DNA from: Helicovermis profundi
Lineage (GTDB): Bacteria > Bacillota > Clostridia > Peptostreptococcales > Acidaminobacteraceae
Direction: 5' to 3'
Length of the DNA stretch: 64,000 bases
Assembly (NCBI RefSeq): GCF_033097505.1
Contig: NZ_AP028654.1
Location: 1,570,001-1,634,000, forward strand
The position numbers were made by a program, and so were the translations under genes. Position 1 is the stretch's first letter; each line of letters begins with the position of its first letter. This document shows, one piece after another, positions 9,255 through 18,615 of this stretch. The notes beneath the pieces are model-generated. The model searched no databases. It was given only the letters and a program-made list of their open reading frames with translations, and was not told the origin of the DNA.

Positions 9255-10925
9255 ATGTATAATAGTAATTATTTTTCTCTGAATAAAAAAGAGGACTTTT
9301 TAAAATGTAAACTTGTAAACGTTAGTATCGCAGATAATGAAGAATTGTCTTTAAGTTGGAATTATAATATTAATTTGATTAAAGAAATTAACTTATATTT
9401 ACCTAATGAAATCAAATATGTAAAAGTGGATTTTTCTGGTTTAATCTATATTTTGGATAGTATAAATAATCTATATTTATATGATGATAGTTTTAAGCGC
9501 TATGAATTATTAATATCATCAAATCACATAGATAAATATGAATTAATTAAAATTATTAGCCTTAAAAATAGATTGTATATAGCTTCTTCAGATCAGAATA
9601 AAATAGAAAATATAATTGAATATTCACTCTCAAGCAGAAGGATTGTATCTATAAAGAAATCGAATAAAAAAGATATCATAAATTTAGAATTAAAAGAAAG
9701 TGAGCTGTGTGACTTTATATTAGAAACCGCTAAAACAGAAAATAACGATAGTATAAAAATAAAAATTATAAATTTATCAGATGTAAAAACTATTATTACT
9801 AATGAATCTTATAGCTATATTGATGTGGATAATTTAGGTAATATTTATACTTTTAATACACATAATAGTGTTTTTAAGGTTTTTAACATTTGCAAATTCT
9901 ATACGGGTGTAAGTGAAATAGTGAATGGAAATTGTTATTTGCCGATTCTTGACTCTAAGGTAGAAAATAATCTTTGGCACAGAATAAGATTATATGCGGA
10001 TATAACAGAAAATACACAGATGACAATTGAATATAAAAGTTTTGATACATTAAAATTAAAAGACGTTAATGTTGAAAATTTGAAATTCTGTGAATTAAGT
10101 AATTTTAAAATTAAAGAAATTGAGAATCAAATTGAATTAACCAAATTTAATAGTGGTGATGATTTTCTATTTGATAAAGCCTATGGTAGATATTTATTAG
10201 TAAAAATAAATTTTAATGGAAATAAAAGTCAATCACCAAAATTATCAAAAATAAGAGTATATATGAAAAGGGATACATATATCAAATATTTACCAGAAAT
10301 TTACCAGTCCAATGAACAAAGAGATTTCTTAGAGAGGTTTTTAAGTATTTTTGAATCAATAAATTTAGAAATAGAGGAAAAAATTGATTTGATTTCAAGA
10401 AATTTTGATTACAAATATAATTCAGACGAAATGTTAAAATGGATTTCAAGTTGGATTGGAATCGAAATAGATAATAGTTGGAATGGAGATTCAATAAGAG
10501 ATTTATTTAAAATGCTACCTAGTCTCTATAAAAAAAGAGGAACAAAGTTTTATATAGAAACTATTCTTAAAATATTTTTAAATTGTAAGATAATTATTGT
10601 AGAAAACGCAAGACTATATTCAAATTTAAGCAATCTAAGAAGTACAGAAACAAAATATGAACGACCTTTTGGATTAAATAGGTACTCGTTTACCATTTTA
10701 TGTTACCGACCTACAAAACTGACGAAAATTGAAAAAAACTACATTAAAAAGTTTTTAGATGGAATAACACCACCCTACATGGAATATAATTTTATTGAAC
10801 TGAAAAACACTTTATTTTTAGATAAACATTCGTATCTTGGGATCAATACTATGATTGTTGATACATTAGATTCAAGACTTAATAATCAGCGAATACTTTC
10901 ATTTACAACAATAGACAAGGACTAA
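9255..10925 (+). CDS. Tail protein I-like baseplate protein with an N-terminal beta-propeller-like region
   Basis: 556 residues. The C-terminal half matches the phage tail protein domain of P2 gpI/injection-system type: YIKYLPEIYQSNEQ, FLERFLSIFESI, EMLKWISSWIGIEID, LPSLYKKRGTKFYIETI. Upstream residues (about 50-230) contain short blade-like repeats such as GLIYILDSINNLYLYDD and LGNIYTFNTHN, resembling the propeller region seen in eCIS versions, followed by a jelly-roll-like segment with LWHRIRLYADI and GRYLLVKINFNG. It probably connects the wedge ring to fibres or forms the outer baseplate. SD GTGAGGTG lies 6 bases before the ATG. Confidence 0.83.
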   Translation: MYNSNYFSLNKKEDFLKCKLVNVSIADNEELSLSWNYNINLIKEINLYLPNEIKYVKVDFSGLIYILDSINNLYLYDDSFKRYELLISSNHIDKYELIKIISLKNRLYIASSDQNKIENIIEYSLSSRRIVSIKKSNKKDIINLELKESELCDFILETAKTENNDSIKIKIINLSDVKTIITNESYSYIDVDNLGNIYTFNTHNSVFKVFNICKFYTGVSEIVNGNCYLPILDSKVENNLWHRIRLYADITENTQMTIEYKSFDTLKLKDVNVENLKFCELSNFKIKEIENQIELTKFNSGDDFLFDKAYGRYLLVKINFNGNKSQSPKLSKIRVYMKRDTYIKYLPEIYQSNEQRDFLERFLSIFESINLEIEEKIDLISRNFDYKYNSDEMLKWISSWIGIEIDNSWNGDSIRDLFKMLPSLYKKRGTKFYIETILKIFLNCKIIIVENARLYSNLSNLRSTETKYERPFGLNRYSFTILCYRPTKLTKIEKNYIKKFLDGITPPYMEYNFIELKNTLFLDKHSYLGINTMIVDTLDSRLNNQRILSFTTIDKD

Positions 10926-10962
10926 TTAAGTGTATTTCGCAAACATAAAATGGAGGCAAATC

Positions 10963-12825
10963 ATGGATAAATTTTCTTTAGAACAATTAATAAAAAGTAA
11001 TTATTTTTATGGTAAATTATTAACGGTAAATGATTTTGAAATTGAACAGGAATATATAAATTCCAAAATAAACCTTATTAATAAATATGTATTTGGCGAG
11101 GGAATAATTAAAGGCTTAAATGTTGTTATGATAGATGACCAGACTCTATCTATTGAACCTGGTATTGCTATAGATTCTTTTGGTAAAACAATTGTTGTTT
11201 CTAAACCAATTACAGAAAAATTATCATTAATTGAGGGTTTTGAACAAATAGAAAACACTACAGAAATGTTTTTGACTCTTGAATACAATGAAGAATTATC
11301 AGAGAAGATTCAAGTTATAACAAATAATGAAGAAGATTTTTCAAAAGAAAATTATAATAAAAAAGAAGAAACGTATAAATTAATTTTAAAATCGGAAGGT
11401 ATTAATGAAATAAAAAGACTTGAAGCAACAAATGACTATACAACTCAATTGCTATTTAAAAATAACAATGTAGAACTCTTTTTAGCTATTTCAAATAACT
11501 TGAATAGAGCAACACTAATGAATGCAAAATTAATTACTTATGCAAAAGATAGTAATTTAGAAATTAACATCGACTTAAATATGAATGTTTGTGATGGAAA
11601 TGGTAATTTTGTTCAAAATGAAAATAATAGCTATAAATATACAAGTCAAATTAAAAACAAATGGTATGTTGAAGAATTTAATTCAAGTGTATTTTCAATC
11701 GAAACTGATGATTTTTTTGTGAAAATTGACGAAAATACAACAATAAAGATTAATGAAAACGTTTACGCAATTGAAAATAAAGATATTAAGCTAGATTATA
11801 ATAATGTTAATTATAATGAGAGAGTTATTTCCAAGCATTTATCAGAGAGTGTAACTACAAATAAAATTAATCCATTATACTTAGCAAAATTAAATATTAT
11901 AAAAATTGACAATACTTTTATTTTAAAGTCTGTTATATCAAATCCTTATAAGCAAATGATATACACAAATAAATTATTAAAAAAATTGATTGAAAATGCT
12001 AATAATGATTCAGTCATTGAAAAAGTCTTTAGTGAAGTTGAAACAATTAACGAATTTGAAAATCCGTCCGTTAAATCAAAATTAGATTCTGTTAATAAAG
12101 CAATTAATTTTAAGTTTAAAATACCAAAATTCTCAAATTTAACAAATAATATTACAACTGGTGAAATTGAGTTTAAAATAGGTGAAAATTTTAAGTTTGG
12201 AAGGAATTTTTTATCGAGTGAAATAGATCATAAATTAGGCGCGTTACCTGTGTTTATAAAGCTTGGAATTGTTATGAGCAATAAAAAACTTATTGATAAT
12301 GATTATTCTGATGCGATTTATTATGGTTCATCAGAAGTATTCTACAAAACTGAAGTTGAAGCAGATATAAACAATTACCAACTCGGTTCAGTAACGTATC
12401 CAAAAAAAGGTACTTTTAAAATTGGTCTTAGAGTAAATGCTGGTAAAAAGAATCAAATTATAAAAGTAAGATGGTGGGCATATAAAGAAAATTCTGAAAT
12501 AGCTTCTAAGAATATGTTAAAAGTTAAAATTATTCCTGATAGTGTTAATCTAAAGATAAATGAAAAATTCAAATTTAATGTTCAAGTAAAAGGAGACCCA
12601 TACAATAATGTAATATGGGAAGTCGAGGAAGGTCACGGAATTATTGATGAATTTGGTAAATATACTGCGCCAAACAAGACAGGTATATACGTCGTAAAAG
12701 CAATTAGTTCTATAGATAATCAATTTATATCTAGTGCGATAATAAAAGTAGTAGAAGCTAGTAAATTAGTTAAATCTAAGAATAAAATAGAAAAAATTAA
12801 ATTAGAGTTAAAATCAAAAAAATAA
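10963..12825 (+). CDS. eCIS-associated baseplate/fibre-like protein with C-terminal Ig-like domain
   Basis: 620 residues from the ATG at 10963, chosen because GGAGG lies 7 bases upstream; an earlier GTG at 10930 has no SD. Residues 8-75 (NYFYGKLLTVNDFEIEQEYI, then GEGIIKGLNVV and SIEPGIAIDSFGKTIVVS) match a pattern I recall from an uncharacterised protein class in extracellular injection loci. The middle is unfamiliar. Residues about 530-605 look like a bacterial Ig-like (Big_2/PKD) domain: NLKINEKFKFNVQV, VIWEVEEGHG, DEFGKYTAPNKTGIYVVKAI. Ig-like domains in tails usually bind surfaces, so a receptor-binding or accessory fibre role is plausible. It ends in a Lys-rich tail. It is the last recognisable tail gene. 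Confidence 0.72.
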   Translation: MDKFSLEQLIKSNYFYGKLLTVNDFEIEQEYINSKINLINKYVFGEGIIKGLNVVMIDDQTLSIEPGIAIDSFGKTIVVSKPITEKLSLIEGFEQIENTTEMFLTLEYNEELSEKIQVITNNEEDFSKENYNKKEETYKLILKSEGINEIKRLEATNDYTTQLLFKNNNVELFLAISNNLNRATLMNAKLITYAKDSNLEINIDLNMNVCDGNGNFVQNENNSYKYTSQIKNKWYVEEFNSSVFSIETDDFFVKIDENTTIKINENVYAIENKDIKLDYNNVNYNERVISKHLSESVTTNKINPLYLAKLNIIKIDNTFILKSVISNPYKQMIYTNKLLKKLIENANNDSVIEKVFSEVETINEFENPSVKSKLDSVNKAINFKFKIPKFSNLTNNITTGEIEFKIGENFKFGRNFLSSEIDHKLGALPVFIKLGIVMSNKKLIDNDYSDAIYYGSSEVFYKTEVEADINNYQLGSVTYPKKGTFKIGLRVNAGKKNQIIKVRWWAYKENSEIASKNMLKVKIIPDSVNLKINEKFKFNVQVKGDPYNNVIWEVEEGHGIIDEFGKYTAPNKTGIYVVKAISSIDNQFISSAIIKVVEASKLVKSKNKIEKIKLELKSKK

Positions 12826-12866
12826 TATATTTTTCATTAAATTGTAACATGTAAAGGAGTTTTACT

Positions 12867-14006
12867 ATGAATTACATGTATAGAAAAATTTTCAGCATTA
12901 TTTCAATTTTTTTACTTATATTTTCAAATACAGTAAATTTTGCTGAACAAAATTTACAAGTACCAAAAGAAAAATTTAAAATAGCATACTTAGAAAATGA
13001 TCCATATTTCAATTATACAGGTACTTTTTACGGGATAATTAGAGGGCTTTATAAAGATGGGATCGTAAATACAATCGATGATATACCGTATTCTGAGGGA
13101 GATGATGATTCAAGTGAAATTTGGAATTATCTATCTAATCCTAAAATTAGTGATTATCTTGACTTTAATAAAGATGCTTTTTACCAATTATATAATATGA
13201 ATGAAAAAGCACAGGAAGAATTAATTGATACTCTTAATAATACTAGTAAATACGATTTAGTAATTGTTCTTGGTACAAGAGCAGGCAAATTTGCATCAGC
13301 TAATATCAATGGAACTCCTATTATGGTTTTTTCAACTAGTAATGCCATTGGTGCTGGAATTACAGCTTCGAGTGAAGATTCAGGAAAAGATAATATTTGG
13401 GCTCATGTTGATACAAAAAGGTATCTGCGCCAATTAAATGTTTTTTATGATCTATTTAAATTTAAAACCTTAGGTATTGTTTTCGAAAATACAGAATCCG
13501 GTAGAGTACAAGCATCTTATGATTTAGTTAAAGAATTTGCAAAAAGTAATAATGTTAAACTAATTGAAAAACATGTTAGTGAACCTATAAATCCAGAGGA
13601 TCAACTTAGATATGACCAAGAACTAAAAAAAGCATATAAAGAAATTGCTAATGAAGTTGATGCATTTTATCTTACTACAGGTGCTAGAGATACAAATGTT
13701 TTATATGATTACCTTGAAGAATTTTATAATAATAAAATACCTGTTTTTTCACAAGTAGGGTCAAGAGAAGTAAAAAAAGGTGCATTAATGTCAGTATATA
13801 GATTTAACTATGATGAAATTGGGTATTTCGGTGCAGATAGAATTCTAAAAGTTCTTGGCGGAGAATTACCAAGAAAACTTGGTCAAGAATTTGGTGAAAC
13901 ACCTAGTATTAGTATTAATATTGAAGTTGCAAAGAAAATAGACTATAAACCAAGTTTAGAATTACTTCTTATAATAGATACATTTTATAAAACAATTATT
14001 AAATAA
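12867..14006 (+). CDS. Secreted ABC-type substrate-binding protein (PF04392-like)
   Basis: 379 residues. It has an N-terminal signal peptide (basic start YRK, hydrophobic core IISIFLLIFSN, likely cut near NFA-EQ) and no lipobox Cys, so it may be released or membrane-retained. The mature part has the two-lobed Leu/Ile/Val-type fold of the ABC_sub_bind family: FKIAYLEN strand, DLVIVLGTRAGKFAS, PIMVFSTSNAIGAGI, KTLGIVFENTESGR, VDAFYLTTGARD, IPVFSQVGSREVKKGALMSV. The ligand is unknown. No ABC permease or ATPase gene is adjacent; the neighbour is an MFS-type protein with sensor domains, so the binding protein may serve as a sensory co-receptor. SD AAAGGAG is clear. It starts 41 bases after the tail cluster with no terminator visible. 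Confidence 0.75.
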   Translation: MNYMYRKIFSIISIFLLIFSNTVNFAEQNLQVPKEKFKIAYLENDPYFNYTGTFYGIIRGLYKDGIVNTIDDIPYSEGDDDSSEIWNYLSNPKISDYLDFNKDAFYQLYNMNEKAQEELIDTLNNTSKYDLVIVLGTRAGKFASANINGTPIMVFSTSNAIGAGITASSEDSGKDNIWAHVDTKRYLRQLNVFYDLFKFKTLGIVFENTESGRVQASYDLVKEFAKSNNVKLIEKHVSEPINPEDQLRYDQELKKAYKEIANEVDAFYLTTGARDTNVLYDYLEEFYNNKIPVFSQVGSREVKKGALMSVYRFNYDEIGYFGADRILKVLGGELPRKLGQEFGETPSISINIEVAKKIDYKPSLELLLIIDTFYKTIIK

Positions 14007-14034
14007 TAAAACTAATTTAAGATAGGGGTATTCT

Positions 14035-16410
14035 ATGGATAAAAAAATGAAAGAAAAATTATTAGTAGCTTCCTTATTGCTTATAATAACTATTATGTCT
14101 GTAACTAGTTTTATAAATATAAATTCTTTTCAGAAAAATCTTATTGAATCTGAGGTTGCAAGTGTAGTTGTAAAAGGAAATGAATTTATAAGCAAATTGC
14201 AATATGCCCTAAAATACGGCAAGGAAATAAATAATTTTTATGGAATGAATTCTTTAATAAAAGATTGGAAAGATCATTATGAAGAAGTTGATAATGCATC
14301 TATTTTGCTTATGGATGGAGAAATCAAGTACGCCTATAATAAAATTGATAATTACGATTCAAAAAATATTATTAGTAGCATTCCATTTAATGAAGGTGAA
14401 AAATATAAAATTATTAATGAAAGTGGTAAAATTGAAATTTTATTGCCTATTTATGATAGTACAAATACTCAAATAGCAGCTTATAAAATAGCATTAAATA
14501 ATAAAATTATTAATAGCAAACTTTCATATTATACAAATAAGTTGATAAAAATAGCAATTATTTTAATTATTTTTGCATTCATTATACTTGGTATTTTTAG
14601 CATAAAAGGTAGCTATGTTAAAAATGGACAAATTAGTAAAAATCGAATATTAATAATTATTTTATCAGTTGTAGGATTAATACAAATTTTATACAGCGTA
14701 TATAGCTATAATATGTTTTCTAGCGCTTACGTTGATTTATCAAAAAATATAGGTATTTCTACTATTAATTCAATAGATAGAGATATTACAAAAATTATTA
14801 ATAATGGTGTAACTTATTCTCAAATAGGAGAATACGAAGATTATTTAAATAATATTGCTGAATTAATACCTCAAATCGAAAGTATTAACTTAACTCAATT
14901 AACAGCAGAAGAGGATGATTTTAAATATCGATTTAATGAAAAAGATTTAAAAGTTGAAAAATTTACAATCGTTGATTCAGAAAATAAATGTGCTCTAATA
15001 AATATAAAAATTGATAAGGCATATATAAAATCGGCACTAAGAATAATACTTTTAGATAGTATTACCATATTTGCAACATCGTTTTTCTTTATGGTTGAGA
15101 TTGTACTTTTCTTAATTCTATATATTATGAATGCTAATAAAAAATATATGAGAAATCATGAAAAAAGTTCATCTTTTGCTACAACGTCATATACTGGTGG
15201 AAACTTAAGAATTTTATCGTATATTGTATATACTGCTTGTTATATGCCAGTAAGTTTTGTACCTTTAGTTATGAAAGAATTGTATACTTCTATGAGTGGC
15301 GGTGGAACATCTGATTTTCTTATGGGTTTACCAATTTCAATCGTATTTTTTACAGGTGCGTTATTTACAGTTGTTGGTGGTAAATTGATAGATAATATTG
15401 GTTGGAAAAAAGTTATGTATATAGGTACAGGGATACTTATTGTTAGCACCATTGCATCAGGAATTTCAAATAACGTCTTCTTATTTATTCTCTCAAGAGG
15501 ATTTTATGGAGTAGGATATGCATTAATATATATTTCTATGAGAAGTTTTTCTGCATCATTTAAAGATGAAACATCTAAAAAGAATGGTTTTGCTTCTATA
15601 ACAGCAGGAGTTTATGCTGGTGTTAATACAGGCGCTGTTTTTGGAGCGATTCTAATGGAGAAAATTGGTTATAGAAGTGTGTTCTTAATTTCATCTGTTA
15701 TTATGGGGATTGCTGTATTAATTATTAGATTCTACTTTTGGGAATCAGCTGAAGATAAAGAATCTCATAAACATATAAATAGAGGTAAATCTATAAATAC
15801 AAGTGAAAAAGAAAAGCTTGGAATCCTAAAATTTTTATCAAATCCATCTATAATAGGATTTTTCTTATTAATTACTGTACCGATGGCTATGACAGTAATA
15901 TTTTTAGATTATTTCTACCCAGTTTATGCATCTGAGTTTAAAATAGGAACAGGTACAATTGGTAGAGCTTACTTAATAAATGGAATATTTGTAGCTTATA
16001 TATCACCAATACTATTAAAATATATGGGAAATAAACTTAGTAAATTGAAGTCAGTTGTATTTTCCATGCTATTGGTTTCCGCCTCATTTATAGTATTTGC
16101 CATGCTTAATTCACCTTTAGGTATGTTACTAGCCTCAGCAATATTAGGATTAGGTGAAGGTGTAGGACTTGCTTCACAAACTGAGTATTATTTGAACTTA
16201 AAAGCTACCACTTATATTGGTAAAGGCGAAGCCTTAGGTTACTATTCTAACATTAGAAAAATTAGTCAAACTTTTGGACCTCAAATTTTTGCCATTCTTC
16301 TTATTTTTGGTTATAACGTTGGTATAGGAATACTTGGAATAATTACTCTAGTATTTGTTACATTATTTGTTATTCAAACATTCTATAATAAAAGAAAGGA
16401 GTTGGTTTAA
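14035..16410 (+). CDS. MFS-type membrane protein with two N-terminal extracytoplasmic sensor-like domains
   Basis: 791 residues. Layout read from hydrophobicity: TM1 at about 9-27; an outside domain at 30-170 with Cache-like features (ASILLMDGEIKYAYNK, EILLPIYDSTNTQIAAYKIA); TM2 at about 172-190 and TM3 at 205-225; a second outside domain at 228-335; TM4 at 340-366; then a complete major-facilitator core (about 390-785) with the loop GGKLIDNIGWKKVMYIGTG, matching the MFS signature between helices 2 and 3. Ordinary MFS carriers are about 400 residues, so this is a carrier or carrier-derived module fused to a sensory front end. A role as a combined receptor and transporter is inference. It lies 28 bases after the binding protein, suggesting one operon. 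Confidence 0.72.
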   Translation: MDKKMKEKLLVASLLLIITIMSVTSFININSFQKNLIESEVASVVVKGNEFISKLQYALKYGKEINNFYGMNSLIKDWKDHYEEVDNASILLMDGEIKYAYNKIDNYDSKNIISSIPFNEGEKYKIINESGKIEILLPIYDSTNTQIAAYKIALNNKIINSKLSYYTNKLIKIAIILIIFAFIILGIFSIKGSYVKNGQISKNRILIIILSVVGLIQILYSVYSYNMFSSAYVDLSKNIGISTINSIDRDITKIINNGVTYSQIGEYEDYLNNIAELIPQIESINLTQLTAEEDDFKYRFNEKDLKVEKFTIVDSENKCALINIKIDKAYIKSALRIILLDSITIFATSFFFMVEIVLFLILYIMNANKKYMRNHEKSSSFATTSYTGGNLRILSYIVYTACYMPVSFVPLVMKELYTSMSGGGTSDFLMGLPISIVFFTGALFTVVGGKLIDNIGWKKVMYIGTGILIVSTIASGISNNVFLFILSRGFYGVGYALIYISMRSFSASFKDETSKKNGFASITAGVYAGVNTGAVFGAILMEKIGYRSVFLISSVIMGIAVLIIRFYFWESAEDKESHKHINRGKSINTSEKEKLGILKFLSNPSIIGFFLLITVPMAMTVIFLDYFYPVYASEFKIGTGTIGRAYLINGIFVAYISPILLKYMGNKLSKLKSVVFSMLLVSASFIVFAMLNSPLGMLLASAILGLGEGVGLASQTEYYLNLKATTYIGKGEALGYYSNIRKISQTFGPQIFAILLIFGYNVGIGILGIITLVFVTLFVIQTFYNKRKELV

Positions 16411-16434
16411 ATAATTGTTAAAGAGGAAGTCTGG

Positions 16435-17118
16435 ATGACGGGAGATGCAATTAATGCGGACACACATAAAAAATATGAATATAAAATTATAAAATTAAAT
16501 TACAAATGGCTAGATAAAATTCTTTGTCTTCAAGATTTAATATATGATAATATGCAAAACAAAGATATATATGAGAAAATTACAGAATTTGAATTAATTG
16601 ATGCATTTTCTGGAAATGGACTTTGTCTTGGCACAATAATAGAGAAACAATTAGTAGCTTTTCGAATTCTTTCTTATGGCGACAGTGAAACAATTGAACT
16701 TGCAAAAGATTGTAATATAAAAGAAATACATCAGGTAGCTTTTATAGAAGCTACAATAGTTAAAAAAAATTTTCGTGGTAATAGCTTACAAAAAATAATG
16801 ATGAAGTTAACGATGGATTATTTAAAAAAAAGAAGAAAATTTAAATATGCACTATCTACAGTTTCGCCAAAAAATATAGCTTCAATTAAATCTTTATTAG
16901 CAAATGGATTTAAACTGATAAAACTTTCTAAAATGTATAAAGGTAAACTTAGGTATGTTTGTTCATATGACTTTACTAATAAAGTTTCAAATAAAGAACA
17001 AACTACAACTTTAAAATTTGACGATTATGAAAATATCCATAATCTTCTTTTAGATGGTTTTTATGGAGAACGTGTAATAATAGATGAAAACTCTTTTTAT
17101 ATTGAATTTTCAAAGTGA
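16435..17118 (+). CDS. GNAT-family acetyltransferase
   Basis: 227 residues. The central part shows the acetyl-CoA binding region: a strand with VAFIEATIVKKNFRGNSLQK (the R/Q-x-x-G-x-G/A loop is represented by RGNSLQK), then YALSTVSPKNIASIKSLLANGFKLI, the usual end of a GNAT fold (N-x-x-S..GF). The final 50 residues are an extension of unknown role. GAGG lies 8 bases before the ATG. The gene begins 24 bases after the sensor-MFS gene and is probably its operon partner. Substrate unknown; it could modify a small molecule exported by the MFS protein or a protein, but nothing in the sequence decides this. Confidence 0.68.
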   Translation: MTGDAINADTHKKYEYKIIKLNYKWLDKILCLQDLIYDNMQNKDIYEKITEFELIDAFSGNGLCLGTIIEKQLVAFRILSYGDSETIELAKDCNIKEIHQVAFIEATIVKKNFRGNSLQKIMMKLTMDYLKKRRKFKYALSTVSPKNIASIKSLLANGFKLIKLSKMYKGKLRYVCSYDFTNKVSNKEQTTTLKFDDYENIHNLLLDGFYGERVIIDENSFYIEFSK

Positions 17119-17217
17119 AGATAATAAGTAAAAGCACTTTGGTTTTCGTAATTGTTTTATGTAAACCACCTTGCTTATTGAAATAAAATAAAATAATTTA
17201 ATTAATTATGTAGCTAT

Positions 17218-17284
17218 AAAATTTAACTAAAATTAATCGCCTTATGGATACTAGGCCATAAAGTATAATTTTAGTTAAATTTTT
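17218..17284 (+). terminator. Rho-independent terminator between convergent GNAT and recombinase genes
   Basis: Arms AAATTTAACTAAAATTA (17218-17234) and TAATTTTAGTTAAATTT (to 17282) pair, with an inner CTTATGG/CCATAAAG stem. On the + strand the stem runs into a T6 tract, so it should end the acetyltransferase operon. In reverse it could also stop the recombinase transcript, whose stop codon adjoins it. The 99 bases between the acetyltransferase stop and this stem hold only a weak hairpin. Confidence 0.75.
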
Positions 17285-18414
17285 TATTCATTAAATTCAT
17301 CTTCAAGTTCATAGTTCTTAACAATTTCTCTTTTAATATTTTTCTTATGCGCTGCATATAACTGAGTAGTTGTAACGTTATCATGATCTAGCAAACTTTG
17401 TACATCATATATTGAAAACCCATATTCAATAAGAGATGATGCAGCAGTGGCCCTTAATTTATGAGGGCTATATCCTTTATTTCTTGTTGTACCAAGAGGT
17501 ATAGAAGTATATTTTTTAACCATAGCCCTAATTGCTTTAGTAGTCATTCTAGTTCCTTGAAGTGAAATAAAAAGAGCATCAGTTTTATCCTCAGATTTTT
17601 CTATAAAATTGATTCTTTCATTATTTATATAATTTTTAATTGCACTTTCAACACTTTTATTAATAGGCATATTAACTTCTTTACCTCTTTTTCTATAAAT
17701 TTTATATTCACCACGTCCAAAATTAAAGGATGAGATATTAAGTGATTGAAGTTCACTAAGCCTTAATCCATATGTGGTAAATAGTATCAAAATAGCCTTG
17801 TCTCGAATTTTAGTCTTTTTCCAGTACTGAAGTTCTTTATCGGTTAATCCACTCCCTGTTTCTACGCTGTCAAGCATAAGGGCTACCTCATCTATTTCGA
17901 GCTTTTTTATAGCATCAGGCTGTGGCTTAGGAAGTTTAATGGGATTAAAACCTTCAGTTATATTATTAGAAATTATTTCTTCTCTGTAGAGAAATTTAAA
18001 GAGTACACTTAATGAACTACGCTTACGTGAAAGAGATCTATTGTGATTCTCCATAACGTATTTACTATTTTTGGTTTCTATAATATATCTAGAGCAGTAA
18101 TCACCTAAAAAGCGATTTATATCTCTAGCTTTAAGTCTATTTAATTCTTCTGCTTTAATTTCCTTAATAGATTCTTCTATAACTAAATCAGTGGTCGATA
18201 TTAAATATGTTAAAAAGAATTGAACATCTCTTAAATATGCAAGTCTGGTATTAATGGCAACAGCACTTTTTAAAAAAATAAAAAAATCAACTAAGAAGTA
18301 GGGCATAGACTTTTCAATTTCAATGCAACTTTCAATTACCATGTTTTCACTTTTTACAATATTATCTGGTTTAGATGATTTATTATGAACATTTAGAATT
18401 TTTTTTTGTCTCAT
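17284..18414 (-). CDS. Tyrosine recombinase (XerC/D-like)
   Basis: 376 residues. The N-terminal core-binding domain (about 40-145) includes AINTRLAYLRDVQFFLTYL. The catalytic domain has the full residue set: Arg218 (YGLRLSEL), Lys245 (RKRGKE), His318-x-x-Arg321 (SPHKLRATAASSL), His344 (LLDHDN) and Tyr353 (TTQLYA), so it should be active in DNA strand exchange. The N-terminal 35 residues exceed classical Xer length (about 300), and the total is 376. No other mobile-element gene, direct-repeat attachment site or tRNA is adjacent, which favours a chromosomal resolvase-type role over a phage integrase. A 29-base perfect-type palindrome lies 200 bases upstream of its start. Confidence 0.88.
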   Translation of the reverse strand: MRQKKILNVHNKSSKPDNIVKSENMVIESCIEIEKSMPYFLVDFFIFLKSAVAINTRLAYLRDVQFFLTYLISTTDLVIEESIKEIKAEELNRLKARDINRFLGDYCSRYIIETKNSKYVMENHNRSLSRKRSSLSVLFKFLYREEIISNNITEGFNPIKLPKPQPDAIKKLEIDEVALMLDSVETGSGLTDKELQYWKKTKIRDKAILILFTTYGLRLSELQSLNISSFNFGRGEYKIYRKRGKEVNMPINKSVESAIKNYINNERINFIEKSEDKTDALFISLQGTRMTTKAIRAMVKKYTSIPLGTTRNKGYSPHKLRATAASSLIEYGFSIYDVQSLLDHDNVTTTQLYAAHKKNIKREIVKNYELEDEFNE

Positions 18415-18505
18415 AGAAACTCCTTAAATTTTATTTTTTTATTAGCTTAATTACATTATAACGAAGTAGGTAGAAAAAGGCTAGAATAAAGTAATATAAA
18501 TATCT

Positions 18506-18534
18506 ATATAAAAAAACATATAAAAATTAGTCAA
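18506..18534 (-). promoter_or_regulatory. Candidate sigma-A promoter of the tyrosine recombinase
   Basis: On the minus strand TTGACT (18534-18529) is followed after 17 bases by TTATAT (18511-18506). The -35 hexamer sits in a 13-base sequence (TTGACTAATTTTC-like) that occurs twice in tandem, at 18522-18547, so two -35 choices exist. The resulting leader before the ATG would be about 85 bases. Confidence 0.5.
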
Positions 18535-18615
18535 GAAAATTAGTCAACATACTTCAAAATTTAAATTCTTGAACTATTCCCTAAATATACATTTAAAGAA
18601 CAGTTGAATTTGTTT

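Noticed and set aside
10930-10962. Upstream GTG start for the Ig-domain tail protein
   Set aside because: There is no ribosome binding site before it, whereas GGAGG stands 7 bases before the ATG at 10963.
14279-14476. Small + strand frame within the sensor-MFS gene
   Set aside because: It overlaps a clearly coding frame with membrane-domain structure and has no motif of its own.
17284-18414. Tyrosine recombinase as the integrase of a prophage or genomic island containing the tail genes
   Set aside because: It is on the opposite strand beyond a terminator, with no tRNA, direct-repeat attachment site or excisionase nearby, and housekeeping genes follow directly. Nothing ties it to the tail cluster.
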